A stretch of 64,000 nucleotides of DNA. It comes from an uncultured Clostridia bacterium. GTDB lineage: Bacteria; Bacillota; Clostridia; TANB77; CAG-508. The DNA is taken from assembly GCA_948976265.1 (NCBI GenBank), contig CARFUA010000006.1, positions 1-64,000 of the forward strand, given 5' to 3'. This document shows, in pieces, positions 1-9,789 of this stretch; within the stretch, counting starts at the first letter, position 1; each line of letters begins with the position of its first letter. Position numbers and translations under genes: made by a program. The notes below the pieces were generated by a model, which worked only from the letters and a program-made list of their open reading frames with translations, had not been told where the DNA came from and did no database searches.

Positions 1-28
1 ATTTGAAAGGTCTTTTATCATATTTCTT

Positions 29-1558
29 TTATTTTCTCTTTTTTCTTTGTCTCCAAACAATGATACCAATCAACAAAATTACAATTGGAACTCCAAAAAT
101 AATGGCCAAAACAATTCTATTTTGTTCTTTTGAAGCAGTAAACACATAGGACGTGCCTGCCATATCTTTTCGAATGGTCAAACCGCCTTCCTTTTCTGAC
201 AAAACAGAAATAGCATTTATCGCAAAATCTTTATTGCTTCCCAAATACGATAACGGATACTGATTACTCAATTCTGAAACAATATAATCTGTCATAAATT
301 GTCCTGTCCCTGCAATAATTAATTTGGATTGAATAGCATCTGATGTATCTTCTTCTGTTTCGCCACCTGAAACTGTTTTGGTTACTTGAGCAGCAATTGT
401 AAAATGTCCTGTTTGACTGGTTTGAGCAGCCGCATTCACATTAGTTGAAAAATCAGTAATAAACATTGCTGCATCCGTTGTTCCCAACAACTCTTCATAA
501 GTTACCTTTAATTCCTTCAATTGTTCTTCTGGCAAAAAATTCAACTTCTGCGAATAGGCAAGCCACATATAGCTATCAGATGCAATGTCCATTGTGACAG
601 CATTGGAACTTGAAACTTGTGGTTTAAATACATATGGATAATTAGAAACTGTATATTTTCCATCTGTTTCTATAACATATCCATTTTCAACCTTTACGCC
701 ATATACATCTAATACTTTTTGAAAATTAACTAACTGCGTGTCCTGATTTAACAAATCACGTGTAATCAACAAATTGCCACCCTTATTAATATAATCAAGC
801 ACTACTTGTGCTTCATTTTCCAAAAAGTCACTTTTAGGCGATAAAATTGCCAATACATTACAATCTTCTGGAACCCTTCCTGTTGATGTAAGATTTACAC
901 TACTAATCTCAAACGCTTCATTTTTCAAATACGTTGACAATACGCCTAATTCTGCTTTTGTCGTTTCATCTGTAGCAATTTTAAATTCGTCATGTCCCTC
1001 AACAAAATATATTTTTGGTTTGTTGACTGTACTCAAACTTAAAATTGAATTTGTTAACGTTTGCTCCGTTGTATCTACTTCTGCATAAGTCGTATAATCA
1101 TAAGTGTGGAATTCTGCCCCTGCATCAATTATTTTTTTACTTTCCCCTGATTCGATTACAACAATTGAATATCCATCTTCCAATTCAAATTCCTGTACTT
1201 TCGCAAGATTCGTTTCACTGGATAACATTTCGTATGTTATATTCTCATTTGCTTGACAATACTGCTTAATCAACCCTACCACAGAATCTTCTTCTTGAAT
1301 CCCAAAAATATATATTTTTATTTCTTGATTAACGGATTCCAAAGCCTTTTTCGAGCTATCGGACAAGGTATATAATTGATTGGCAGTTACATCAATTTCT
1401 GGCAACTCTAAAGACTGAATCCACACATTTAATCCAACAAAAGCCGCCACAAACACCAATACCATAAGCCATGTGAACAATCGACTGACAATAATTGTCT
1501 TTCTAAATTTCAATGAAAATTTTTCAGAAAATTTAATATCTGTATTTTCTTCCTTCAT
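29..1558 (-). CDS. GldG-like auxiliary subunit of an ABC transport system
   Basis: 509-residue membrane-anchored protein. It has one membrane segment near residues 29-48, a long extracytoplasmic region that starts with the family-typical 'VTANQLYTLSDSS', and a closing membrane helix near 483-503 followed by a basic tail. This is the architecture of the GldG/ABC_transp_aux family, which works beside an ABC-2 permease and ATPase; the substrate is unknown. It is the last gene of a three-gene unit, 14 bases after the permease. Family and partners are supported by gene order and shape. The transported molecule cannot be inferred. Confidence 0.8.
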   Translation of the reverse strand: MKEENTDIKFSEKFSLKFRKTIIVSRLFTWLMVLVFVAAFVGLNVWIQSLELPEIDVTANQLYTLSDSSKKALESVNQEIKIYIFGIQEEDSVVGLIKQYCQANENITYEMLSSETNLAKVQEFELEDGYSIVVIESGESKKIIDAGAEFHTYDYTTYAEVDTTEQTLTNSILSLSTVNKPKIYFVEGHDEFKIATDETTKAELGVLSTYLKNEAFEISSVNLTSTGRVPEDCNVLAILSPKSDFLENEAQVVLDYINKGGNLLITRDLLNQDTQLVNFQKVLDVYGVKVENGYVIETDGKYTVSNYPYVFKPQVSSSNAVTMDIASDSYMWLAYSQKLNFLPEEQLKELKVTYEELLGTTDAAMFITDFSTNVNAAAQTSQTGHFTIAAQVTKTVSGGETEEDTSDAIQSKLIIAGTGQFMTDYIVSELSNQYPLSYLGSNKDFAINAISVLSEKEGGLTIRKDMAGTSYVFTASKEQNRIVLAIIFGVPIVILLIGIIVWRQRKKRK

Positions 1559-1572
1559 TCCTATTTTCCCCC

Positions 1573-2253
1573 TTATTTAACACTTTTTCTTCTTTGCAAA
1601 ATAACAATCGTAAGTAATACAAAAAGAATTGTAAATGATACAAAAGTAACTACTTCAGAAATTGTTATTAAACCTTCTGGAAATTTTTCAAACATATTAA
1701 TCAATGAAAATAGCGTCAAACTACTATTCATGTTAGGCAAAAACCACATTAGCAAAAAAGTACCTGCTGTCAAAAAATACGCTACAATTTGACTTTCTGT
1801 TATCGAAGAAGCAAACATTCCAAAAGAAAGATAGGCCAAACTTAATAAGAAAAATCCAAATAAAGTACTTAAAGCAACTTTTAAAGATGGCTCCCCAAAA
1901 TACTTTAAAATTGCAAAATACATCAATGTTAAAGCTTCTGTTATTATTAGAATAACTCCAGCTGCTAATAACTTGCCAAGTACAATTGATGTCATACTTC
2001 TTGGTGAAGTCAATAATAACTGCTCTGTCCCTGATTTTCTCTCTGCTGCAAACATTCCCATCGTCAAAACTGGCGCCACAAATGTCAAAATGGTTGCTCC
2101 ATTATAAAATAAATACTCAAAGTTCATGGATTGATAACTAAAAATCGAAATATAGAAAAATACACTAAATAACAATAAAAATATTCCAATAAAAACATAA
2201 CCTGTTGAAGATAACAGATAGCTTTTTAATTCTTTTTTCATCACAGCAAACAT
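1573..2253 (-). CDS. ABC-2 type permease (GldF-like)
   Basis: 226-residue integral membrane protein with about six hydrophobic helices and the cytoplasmic motif 'FAAERKSGTEQLLLTSP' typical of ABC-2/GldF permeases. It should form the membrane channel for the neighbouring ATPase and the GldG-like subunit. Its ATG overlaps the ATPase stop codon by one base (TAATG), and its ribosome site (GGAGGAAAT) lies inside the end of the ATPase gene, so translation is probably coupled. No in-frame CGG was seen. Confidence 0.85.
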   Translation of the reverse strand: MFAVMKKELKSYLLSSTGYVFIGIFLLLFSVFFYISIFSYQSMNFEYLFYNGATILTFVAPVLTMGMFAAERKSGTEQLLLTSPRSMTSIVLGKLLAAGVILIITEALTLMYFAILKYFGEPSLKVALSTLFGFFLLSLAYLSFGMFASSITESQIVAYFLTAGTFLLMWFLPNMNSSLTLFSLINMFEKFPEGLITISEVVTFVSFTILFVLLTIVILQRRKSVK

Positions 2254-3587
2254 TATTCATTTCCTCCTTTATTTTTCTTGTTTTCTTCTATGGTTGATTT
2301 TTTCTCTTCTGGCTCTTCTGCAATAGAATCTTCCTTTGAAATCTCTTTTGCATCAATTTCTTGCGCAGACTGCTCCTGCTTTTTTTCTGGTTGTTCTGTT
2401 TCATTTTCCTTTTGGTTTTCTTCTAGAACATCTTTTTCAATTTTGTCAAGTTCGGTTTCGTCTGTTTTTTGGTCATTTTCTAATTGTTTTTGTTCTTCTG
2501 TATTATTTTCTTTCTGCTTTTCAGCCTTTTTTAGTTGTTTTTCCTTCTTTTTCTCTTCTTTTTTTGCTTTTTTAGTTTCTTGTTCTTCTCTTAATTCCTG
2601 AATTTCTTTTTGATATTGTATTTTTTTAATTTCTTCCTGACTATATTCCGTTCTTCCTTCAATCAAACTAACAAAAGCATCTTCTAAGGAAACTTCTTGT
2701 TTTTTCATTTCAAGAATAATCATATTTGATTTGGCACAAGTCGTTGAAATTTGTTTTCGAATATCTTTTCCGTTTTCTACAATAACCTTATATTCCTTGC
2801 TTCCATCTTCTTTTTCTTCCACAAAAGAAATCTCTTTTATCTCTGAAATAGAATCTTTTATAGAAGGCAATTGATTCTTTTCGGTTTCTTCTACAATAAC
2901 AGTAATCATTTGGTCCTTTGCGGAAGTTTTTTCCAAATTTTCTGGTGTATCCACTGCCACAATTTCGCCTTTATCAATAATGACAACTTTTTGACAAATC
3001 TGACTAATCTCTGAAAGAATATGCGAACTTAAAATAACGGTATGATTTTCTCGAAAAGATTTGATTAATTCTCTAATTTCAATAACTTGTTTCGGATCTA
3101 ATCCAACAGTTGGTTCATCCAAAATTAAAATTTTAGGGTCGCCAACAATGGCTCCTGCTAAACTTACTCTTTGCTTGTAGCCTCTTGAAAGAATCTTCGT
3201 TAAATTATTTTGCACTTTGTCCAATCCTGTACTTTGAATGGCTTTTTCAACTGCTGCTTTTTTTTCTTTTCTTGGAATCATCTTTAAATCTGCCATATAA
3301 GTAACAAATTCTTTGACGGTCAAATCGGAATATAATGGTGTTCCTTCTGGCATATAACCAATTTGCGCTTTTACTTTTTTTGGTTTTTTGTCAACATCAT
3401 AGCCACCTACTATAATTTGTCCGCTGGTTGGTTCAATAAAACCTGTTATCATATTCATGGTAGTCGATTTTCCAGCACCATTTCGCCCTAAAAATCCTAC
3501 AATTTCTCCTTCTTTAACTTCGAAGTTAATGTTTCTGACAGCATAAAAATCACCATATTTTTTCGTAACGTTTTTTACTTGTATCAA
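2253..3587 (-). CDS. ABC transporter ATPase with long charged C-terminal tail
   Basis: 444 residues. The first ~310 form a complete ABC ATPase with Walker A 'GRNGAGKS' near residue 34, signature 'LSRGYKQR', and Walker B 'ILILDEPTVGLDP', as in GldA/CcmA-type ATPases that energise ABC-2 permeases. The last ~130 residues are almost entirely Lys, Glu, Gln and Asp, probably a coiled coil or disordered tail, which is unusual for this family (normally about 300 residues). First gene of the ABC unit. The core function is clear; the role of the tail is unknown. Confidence 0.9.
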   Translation of the reverse strand: MIQVKNVTKKYGDFYAVRNINFEVKEGEIVGFLGRNGAGKSTTMNMITGFIEPTSGQIIVGGYDVDKKPKKVKAQIGYMPEGTPLYSDLTVKEFVTYMADLKMIPRKEKKAAVEKAIQSTGLDKVQNNLTKILSRGYKQRVSLAGAIVGDPKILILDEPTVGLDPKQVIEIRELIKSFRENHTVILSSHILSEISQICQKVVIIDKGEIVAVDTPENLEKTSAKDQMITVIVEETEKNQLPSIKDSISEIKEISFVEEKEDGSKEYKVIVENGKDIRKQISTTCAKSNMIILEMKKQEVSLEDAFVSLIEGRTEYSQEEIKKIQYQKEIQELREEQETKKAKKEEKKKEKQLKKAEKQKENNTEEQKQLENDQKTDETELDKIEKDVLEENQKENETEQPEKKQEQSAQEIDAKEISKEDSIAEEPEEKKSTIEENKKNKGGNE

Positions 3588-3644
3588 AGCTTTTTCCCCC
3601 TTAAACTATTTTTTTTATTTTATCGTGATAAACTTAAAATAATC

Positions 3645-4298
3645 TTAAATTTTTTTGGCAATTAAAGCCTTTATTTTAATTCCTTCATCAGAAAACATTT
3701 TTTCATGCTCTGTAATAATATTTTCCTCAAAAATTGCTTCCTGATGTAAATGATTGGTTTGTGAAATCACTTCAAAACCAGCCTCTTTGAGATATTCCAA
3801 AGTTGCTTCAAATAATTCATCATTGTCAGTTTTAAAATAAATTTCTCCGCCTTTTTTTAAAAATATTTTATATTTCTCCAATTGCCTGGTATGCGTCAAT
3901 CTCCTTTTATTGTGTTTTCCGCGAGGCCATGGATTGCAAAAATTGATATAAATTCTATCCACTATATCTTTTTCGCCAAAAACATCTAAAATCCTTTCTA
4001 CATTTGCACGAATCAGAAATAAATTTGCTGGATTTTTTCCTTTATACATTTGCTCAATATTTCGTTTGGATAAACCGAGCATAGCTTCTATCATATCAAC
4101 TGCAATATAGTTCACATTTGTGTGTTGACTTGCTAGCTGAGCAATAAAATTCCCTTTACCACAGCCTAATTCTATCTGTAATGACTGTTTTTTAGGGAAT
4201 TGTTCATGCCATTTATTTTTGTAAAGGTTTGGTTCATCCCTATAAAATTTAGCTTCTTCTAATTCTTGTTTTGCCCATTTTCTTCTACGAATTCGCAT
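3645..4298 (-). CDS. trmB: tRNA (guanine-N7-)-methyltransferase
   Basis: 217 residues, the normal length for TrmB, which methylates G46 of tRNA using S-adenosylmethionine. The SAM-binding motif 'IELGCGKGNF' lies near residues 42-51, and the family block 'INFCNPWPRGKHNKRRLTH' near 138-156 carries substrate-binding residues. A GGAGG-like site precedes the ATG. It stands alone between the ABC unit and the prepilin-like gene; its promoter probably lies in 4299-4400. Confidence 0.93.
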   Translation of the reverse strand: MRIRRRKWAKQELEEAKFYRDEPNLYKNKWHEQFPKKQSLQIELGCGKGNFIAQLASQHTNVNYIAVDMIEAMLGLSKRNIEQMYKGKNPANLFLIRANVERILDVFGEKDIVDRIYINFCNPWPRGKHNKRRLTHTRQLEKYKIFLKKGGEIYFKTDNDELFEATLEYLKEAGFEVISQTNHLHQEAIFEENIITEHEKMFSDEGIKIKALIAKKI

Positions 4299-4575
4299 TT
4301 TCTAACCTCCACTTCTGGTTGCATTATAAGATATGATGGAGAGATTGTCAATGTTTTTGTTTGTTTTTCATTTGCTAATCGGATTATAAATCCTTGTTAC
4401 TAGCTTTGAGCTTCCATATATCTTTTTTCTTCTGAATTTTAGCACAAATACTATGGTTTACTTTAATATTAAAATAAGGGAAAAATCGTTCTTGATTCTT
4501 CCCTAAAACTTCTTCAACTTTTAATTATAGAATTTTTTGATTGTTTTATCAACTCTTCCAACAATCTCTTATTCC

Positions 4576-6544
4576 TTACCACCTACTAAACCCTAAAATA
4601 ATAATTTTTCCTTCCTCTATCACATAATTGATATCTGCACCAATTCCCACAGTCGTCCCACTATTCCCTTCGACTCCATAAGATGGTGCAATTGTTAAGT
4701 AAGGATAATCTTTTAGATATGATGCAAACTTATTATACAATTGTGCCGAGGTATAAGTAAATACCTCCTCACCTGGTCCGATCACCTTCTCCGAAGTATA
4801 ACCTATGTCCCCTCGATCTCCTGGCTGAGAACCACAGGACAAAATAAACCCACAAGAAGAATTCACACTAGCTCCAGCTTGATTCGTACATGTAAACTTC
4901 ATTCCCCCATCCTGAAGCTCCGCTTTAAAGTTTCTCACTCCATTAGAATTTGTATAGCTACTTTCACCGTACAGAACTCACTTGCGGAGTTACCGATAGA
5001 TTGTAAGCAGGCATTGTTATGTTTGTATTCGCTGTTGTAGTCGTAAATCTCGAATCACTCGCAGTCCATTTACTCCACATATAACCTGACTTTACAGTCG
5101 CCTTCAATGTAATCGTTGCCTCATAATAATACTGTCCTGATGGTGAACTTCCCTCTGTACTCACTCCTGTCGCACTTCCTAGAGTAAACGTATATTGATT
5201 TCTGGTATAATTATACGTCACTGTCGTGCTTCCATCCGCTGCAATTGTTGTCGTCTGTCTTGCTGGCGATGTAAATCCTGTATAAGTTTTTACTGCAGGC
5301 GTAATACTGGCTCCAGTCGTTCCTGTTAAATTCTCTGTTGTTTGTGTGGTATAGCCACTTCCATTCACATTCATTGTTCTGTGGACAACCTTGTAAGCTG
5401 TTCCTGTATTTGGCATCCAAATCGCATATAAGATTACATTTTCAGCTGGCATTTGAAACGTTTTGGTTCCGTTTTCCGTGTATTCCGCATTTGACGCACC
5501 TTGGTTTCTACTCCATCCATTAAACGTGTATCCTGTTTTAGTTGGCTTGCTTGCAAAACTTACCACTACATTATCTTCATGCGAATACTCTTCAGCACTT
5601 GGCACACTTCCTGTTCCGCCATTTGAGTCATACGTTACAGTTGACTTTAATCTTGGTATTACGGAGGTTGCTGTAGTTGAATTTGTTCCATCTGTTACAA
5701 TAAATTGTACAGTAGTTCCACTTTGCACAGGAATTGGAGCCGTATATTCATTCCAATCTCCCGTCGAACCAATTCTATATTTTACGCCTGAACTTGGTGC
5801 GGTTACTGTGATTGTTGCTGTTGCTCCTGACCATGAAATTTGGTGTTCAAAACTCTCAAAATTGATTGTAACTGCCTCTTGTGGCTCGCTTATGTTACCT
5901 GCTTTATCTTTGGTCCACACAAAATAAGTTTTATTGTTGGTAAGCCCTGTGACGGTCTTTTCCAGTTCTTTGGTTTCGCTAATTTCTTGCCAATCACTTG
6001 GCTGCTGGCTAGTTTCTGTTACCGCATAACCTACTATACCAACTGCATCTGTTGCGTAAAATGTGATTGAATTTGTAGTTGTACTCGATATACTTACAGC
6101 TGGTGCAATTGTATCTTTTGGCGTGTTTGAGTCTGAAATATCTTCTGGAAATTCCAAATCTGTGATTTCTCCATTTTCGCTAATTCCAAAAGTCGCTTCT
6201 TCCCCACCAATTTCAAAGGAGAATTTATCATTTGTAGTATCGTATTTTACTTCTGAACCATTCGAAAATTGAAAGCCATCTAGTTTGTTTTTGACAAATT
6301 CACCAAATGTAGGATACGTTTCACTTAATGCCTCATCTTCTTTATATTCTAATATTAAATCCGCAATTTTTAGCTCCAACTCTTCTCTCATAGCACCTTT
6401 TTGATTCTCGCTGACTGCACTAGTCGCTCTTTTCAGAATTCCTTCGTTTCCTGCAATTAAACTCAGGCTCAGTCCTGCCAAAATTAATAATACGATAATT
6501 GTTACAATTAGTGCGATTAATGTAATTCCTTTATTTTGCTTCAT
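4576..6544 (-). CDS. Prepilin-like surface protein with B-repeat, joined across a CGG +1 site
   Basis: Read as one gene the product is about 655 residues: codons from 6544 down to 4970, the C at 4969 skipped, then GGT onward to 4576. Without the shift, CGG is followed at once by TGA and the protein ends at residue 526. The N-terminus 'KQNKGITLIALIVTIIVLL' is a type IV prepilin/pseudopilin-like signal. A fibronectin-like region and an InlB/Listeria-Bacteroides repeat (around 'YDSNGGTGSVPSAEEY', then 'GYTFNGWSRN') follow. The downstream 130 residues, including 'CTNQAGASVNSSCGFILSC', have no good start of their own. The ATG overlaps the upstream gene by 14 bases. A real frameshift mutation is the alternative. 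Confidence 0.75.
4966..4969 (-). other. Candidate CGGT quadruplet/+1 recoding site 1
   Basis: On the coding strand the frame reads GTA-CGG-TGA. Skipping the C gives GTA-GGT-GAA and opens the next 130 codons. It is the only in-frame CGG in this gene. The site is immediately followed by an in-frame stop in the unshifted frame. Confidence 0.7.
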
Positions 6545-7025
6545 TTGCTTCTCCTCCTTCTGCTATTTTTATTGAAAAATTATAGGCTTCTACGCACTTT
6601 AAGGTCGTGGAAAAGTTTAGTTTCGTTTTGGCGTCTGGCTCAATTTCTGCAATTAAAGCATCTTTTACTGTGGTTAATTCGTTTCCTTCTTGGTCATAAA
6701 ATGTAACTTCTAAGTTTGTCATTTCTGTTTTGGTTTCACTTGTGTTTTTTATGTCTGCTGAAAATTTAGTTTTGTCGTCTTTTTCGGTTAGTTGTATGTT
6801 GGATACTTCAAAATTTGCAAAATATTTTTTCTCTGCTAATTTTTCGCTTATGTTTAGTTTGGTTCCACTTTGTAGTTCTGTTACGGTTTTGTTTGCGTCA
6901 ATATTGGCTGTGTTGTTTTCTGGATTTTCCTTCGATTTCTTGCCGTTTACACTTGCTAATATTACTATAATGATAATTCCAATTACGATTAAAATTAAAA
7001 GATTTCTTTTTTCCGATAGTTTCAT
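6531..7025 (-). CDS. Membrane-anchored FxLYD-like protein
   Basis: 164 residues from the ATG at 7023-7025, which has a proper ribosome site (GAAAGGAAAG); an earlier in-frame start at 7070 lacks one. A short basic N-terminus is followed by a membrane helix (residues ~7-23), a linker and a beta-rich domain resembling FxLYD proteins ('YFANFEVSNIQLTE', 'VTFYDQEGNELTT'). It probably sits on the outer face of the membrane. It overlaps the prepilin-like gene by 14 bases and so shares its operon. The exact function is unknown. Confidence 0.65.
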   Translation of the reverse strand: MKLSEKRNLLILIVIGIIIIVILASVNGKKSKENPENNTANIDANKTVTELQSGTKLNISEKLAEKKYFANFEVSNIQLTEKDDKTKFSADIKNTSETKTEMTNLEVTFYDQEGNELTTVKDALIAEIEPDAKTKLNFSTTLKCVEAYNFSIKIAEGGEANEAK

Positions 7026-7348
<323 letters not shown>

Positions 7349-7382
7349 AAAATGCCTAAAAATACAATTTTAGGCATTTTAC
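7349..7382 (-). terminator. Terminator of the vanW-family gene
   Basis: Inverted repeat AAATGCCTAAAA / TTTTAGGCATTT with a six-base loop, seven bases after the stop codon and followed on the minus strand by a T-rich stretch. It would end the long rimP-to-vanW transcript. Confidence 0.75.
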
Positions 7383-7388
7383 CGTTTT

Positions 7389-8846
7389 TTAATATTTTTT
7401 GTAAGTATCACGTGACATTTTCTCACGCTTTACTACTGCTCCATTTTGTTTGTAAACTTTATAAGCATCGTATACTAATGAGGTTGATGTTGTTTTTACT
7501 AAATTGGTTTCAATTGAGATTTCGTATTCTGGATCATTTTCATTTTTATAACCATAAATACTTACTGTTGCAATGCCTTTATCTACAGAAGATACAATTT
7601 TTATTGGATAACTTCTGGAATTTTTAAATTTAAAGTCTGTGGAACCATATACAACCGTCGCATCTCTTCCACCTGTTGCATAAGATGGAACAAACATATG
7701 ATTGCGTCTTGCTGTAATTTTTAAATTGGCAAAAACTACTGCATCATAAAGCGTTGTTGTTACTTGGCAAATTCCTCCACCTAAACCATCGGTTACTTGC
7801 CCATCTGAGAAAATGGCTGCATTTTTGTAGCCAGCTGCTGCTGTACGTTTTCCTACTACTTTATTAAACGAAAATTCTTCTCCTGGCATGATGACTTTGC
7901 CATTAATTTTGTTTGAGGCTAAACGCAAATTTGTTGTTCTGTCTGGATTATTGATATATTTGGTAGAAAAGCTAGAAAGCAAATCTGGAAATGGGTCCAT
8001 TCCTAAATCATTGACGGTTATTTCTGGCTTTGTATAAGTTAGCGGAACGCGATATTCCTCCACTTCTGCATTTTCCTGAATGGTATTTTCTACAGTTGAG
8101 ACATCAAAATCTACACCAGTTACTTCTGCATATACCATGCGTGGCTCTGTTGTGTAATAGGCATTTTGGGCTTTTCGATAAATGTCTTGGTGAATGGCTG
8201 AAACATTGATTTTGTCTGGACATTCTGTAAAAGTTGGAATATCAATACATCTATTTTTATAAGCCATATCCTGTACTTCTTCAATAATGATTTGTTCTAA
8301 TTCAGTCATGTAAATTTTAGCTCCGTTTTTCCCATTCGTAATAACCAGTTGGTTATCATCAACATAATAACTGCTTTGTTCTAATTGGTCTGGCAATTGC
8401 GCTTGAATGGTTTCTAGATAGTCTTTTAATGCCTCTTGGTTGTATTTTAGAATTGGGTCAATATCAATTTTAGACATCAAAACAGATATATAATCTTTGA
8501 TGTCTTGTCCAATCTTTCCACTTCTGCCAATCTGATATGCTAATTCAACAGAGGCTTCTACATCAAATTCTGCTTCAAATTGCTCGACTTCTACATAATA
8601 TTCGTAATTATGATATTTTAAAATAATATGATCATTTAATTCTGACTTTAATTTTTCGCTTACTAACGCTTTTGCCTCTTCTTTGGTAAGTCCAGACACA
8701 TTCATTCCCTTAATTGATACGCCAGACTGAATTTTATCACTATTTTTATGGCACACATAAAAAGTAATCACACTGCTTACCAAGATTCCTAGGACAACTG
8801 CTACTAAAATTAAATAAATTAAAATAAAATTTTTCTTATTTACCAT
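7389..8846 (-). CDS. VanW family protein with peptidoglycan-binding-like domain
   Basis: 485 residues. An N-terminal membrane helix (~7-30) is followed by a PG_binding_4-like region and then the VanW domain ('NKINGKVIMPGEEFSFN', 'GLGGGICQVTTTLYDAV', 'RNHMFVPSYATGGRDATV'). Proteins of this shape (YoaR/VanW) are exported and thought to act at the cell wall, but no enzyme activity is established. It is the last gene of the operon that begins at rimP, about 70 bases after truB, and is followed by a terminator. Confidence 0.88.
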   Translation of the reverse strand: MVNKKNFILIYLILVAVVLGILVSSVITFYVCHKNSDKIQSGVSIKGMNVSGLTKEEAKALVSEKLKSELNDHIILKYHNYEYYVEVEQFEAEFDVEASVELAYQIGRSGKIGQDIKDYISVLMSKIDIDPILKYNQEALKDYLETIQAQLPDQLEQSSYYVDDNQLVITNGKNGAKIYMTELEQIIIEEVQDMAYKNRCIDIPTFTECPDKINVSAIHQDIYRKAQNAYYTTEPRMVYAEVTGVDFDVSTVENTIQENAEVEEYRVPLTYTKPEITVNDLGMDPFPDLLSSFSTKYINNPDRTTNLRLASNKINGKVIMPGEEFSFNKVVGKRTAAAGYKNAAIFSDGQVTDGLGGGICQVTTTLYDAVVFANLKITARRNHMFVPSYATGGRDATVVYGSTDFKFKNSRSYPIKIVSSVDKGIATVSIYGYKNENDPEYEISIETNLVKTTSTSLVYDAYKVYKQNGAVVKREKMSRDTYKKY

Positions 8847-8915
8847 TCATTTTTCTCTTCTTTTTGTATTCTTCTTTTTATTATATTGTAAAACTATTTT
8901 TTTCGCAATAGTTTT

Positions 8916-9773
8916 TTACGAAAAATTCCTTATGATTACATCTCTTTTAAGTAAAGCATTTTGGACAACACCAATTCCTATAAATTTTTCTTGATGATAG
9001 ACTCGATATACGCCATCCTTTCCTTTCGTAGTCAATTTGACACCATTTAAAAACAATTCCAGTTTTCTATCATCTAACTCAATAAGGGAATATTTTTGGC
9101 AAATTGTCTCTGCTGAAATAATATTTTCTCCGCTTACGTTTTCTAGCTTGACTGCTTGCTGTATAGAGAATTCCTCTACTGCTGTTCTTTGTAAATATTT
9201 CATGTAGCCAATGGTTCCCAATCTTTTGGCTATATCTTCACATAAAACTCTAATATAGGTTCCCTTGGAGCAAGAAACTTCAAAAGTGACTTGTTTTTCT
9301 GGTTTTCTGATTTGTAACAATTGGATCGCATATATTTCAATATTTCTTGGTGGAATTTCAATTTTTTCGCCAGCACGTGCGTATTCATATAATTTTTTGC
9401 CTTGTACTTTAATGGCAGAATAAAGTGGTGGAATTTGAGTTTGTTTTCCTTGCATTTCCAAAAGACACTTTCTAACCATTTCCTCATCTAAACAGTTAAC
9501 TTCCGCTTCTTCTATTAGCTTTCCTTCTTCATCACCAGTATCTGTTTTTTGTCCCAATTGAATGGTGGCAATATAGGTTTTATCATGTTCCATTAAATAT
9601 TTAGATAGTTTGGTGGCATCTCCTACTAAAATTGGTAAAACACCTGTCGCCAATGGATCCAATGTTCCAATATGACCTGCTTTTTGGATGCCCAATTTCC
9701 TTTTTAATTTTGATACTACATTTTGCGAAGTATCTCCTTTTTCTTTATGGATGATTACGATTCCCGAATTCAT
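8916..9773 (-). CDS. truB: tRNA pseudouridine-55 synthase
   Basis: 285 residues, normal for TruB, which makes pseudouridine at tRNA position 55. The catalytic block 'HIGTLDPLATGVLPI' holds the essential Asp at residue 39; 'YSAIKVQGKKLYEYAR' and 'CSKGTYIRVLCEDIA' are further family motifs. In many Firmicutes truB follows rbfA or nrnA directly; here two glycosyltransferase genes separate them. No in-frame CGG. Confidence 0.95.
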   Translation of the reverse strand: MNSGIVIIHKEKGDTSQNVVSKLKRKLGIQKAGHIGTLDPLATGVLPILVGDATKLSKYLMEHDKTYIATIQLGQKTDTGDEEGKLIEEAEVNCLDEEMVRKCLLEMQGKQTQIPPLYSAIKVQGKKLYEYARAGEKIEIPPRNIEIYAIQLLQIRKPEKQVTFEVSCSKGTYIRVLCEDIAKRLGTIGYMKYLQRTAVEEFSIQQAVKLENVSGENIISAETICQKYSLIELDDRKLELFLNGVKLTTKGKDGVYRVYHQEKFIGIGVVQNALLKRDVIIRNFS

Positions 9774-9789
9774 TTTTTTACCTAACTTT

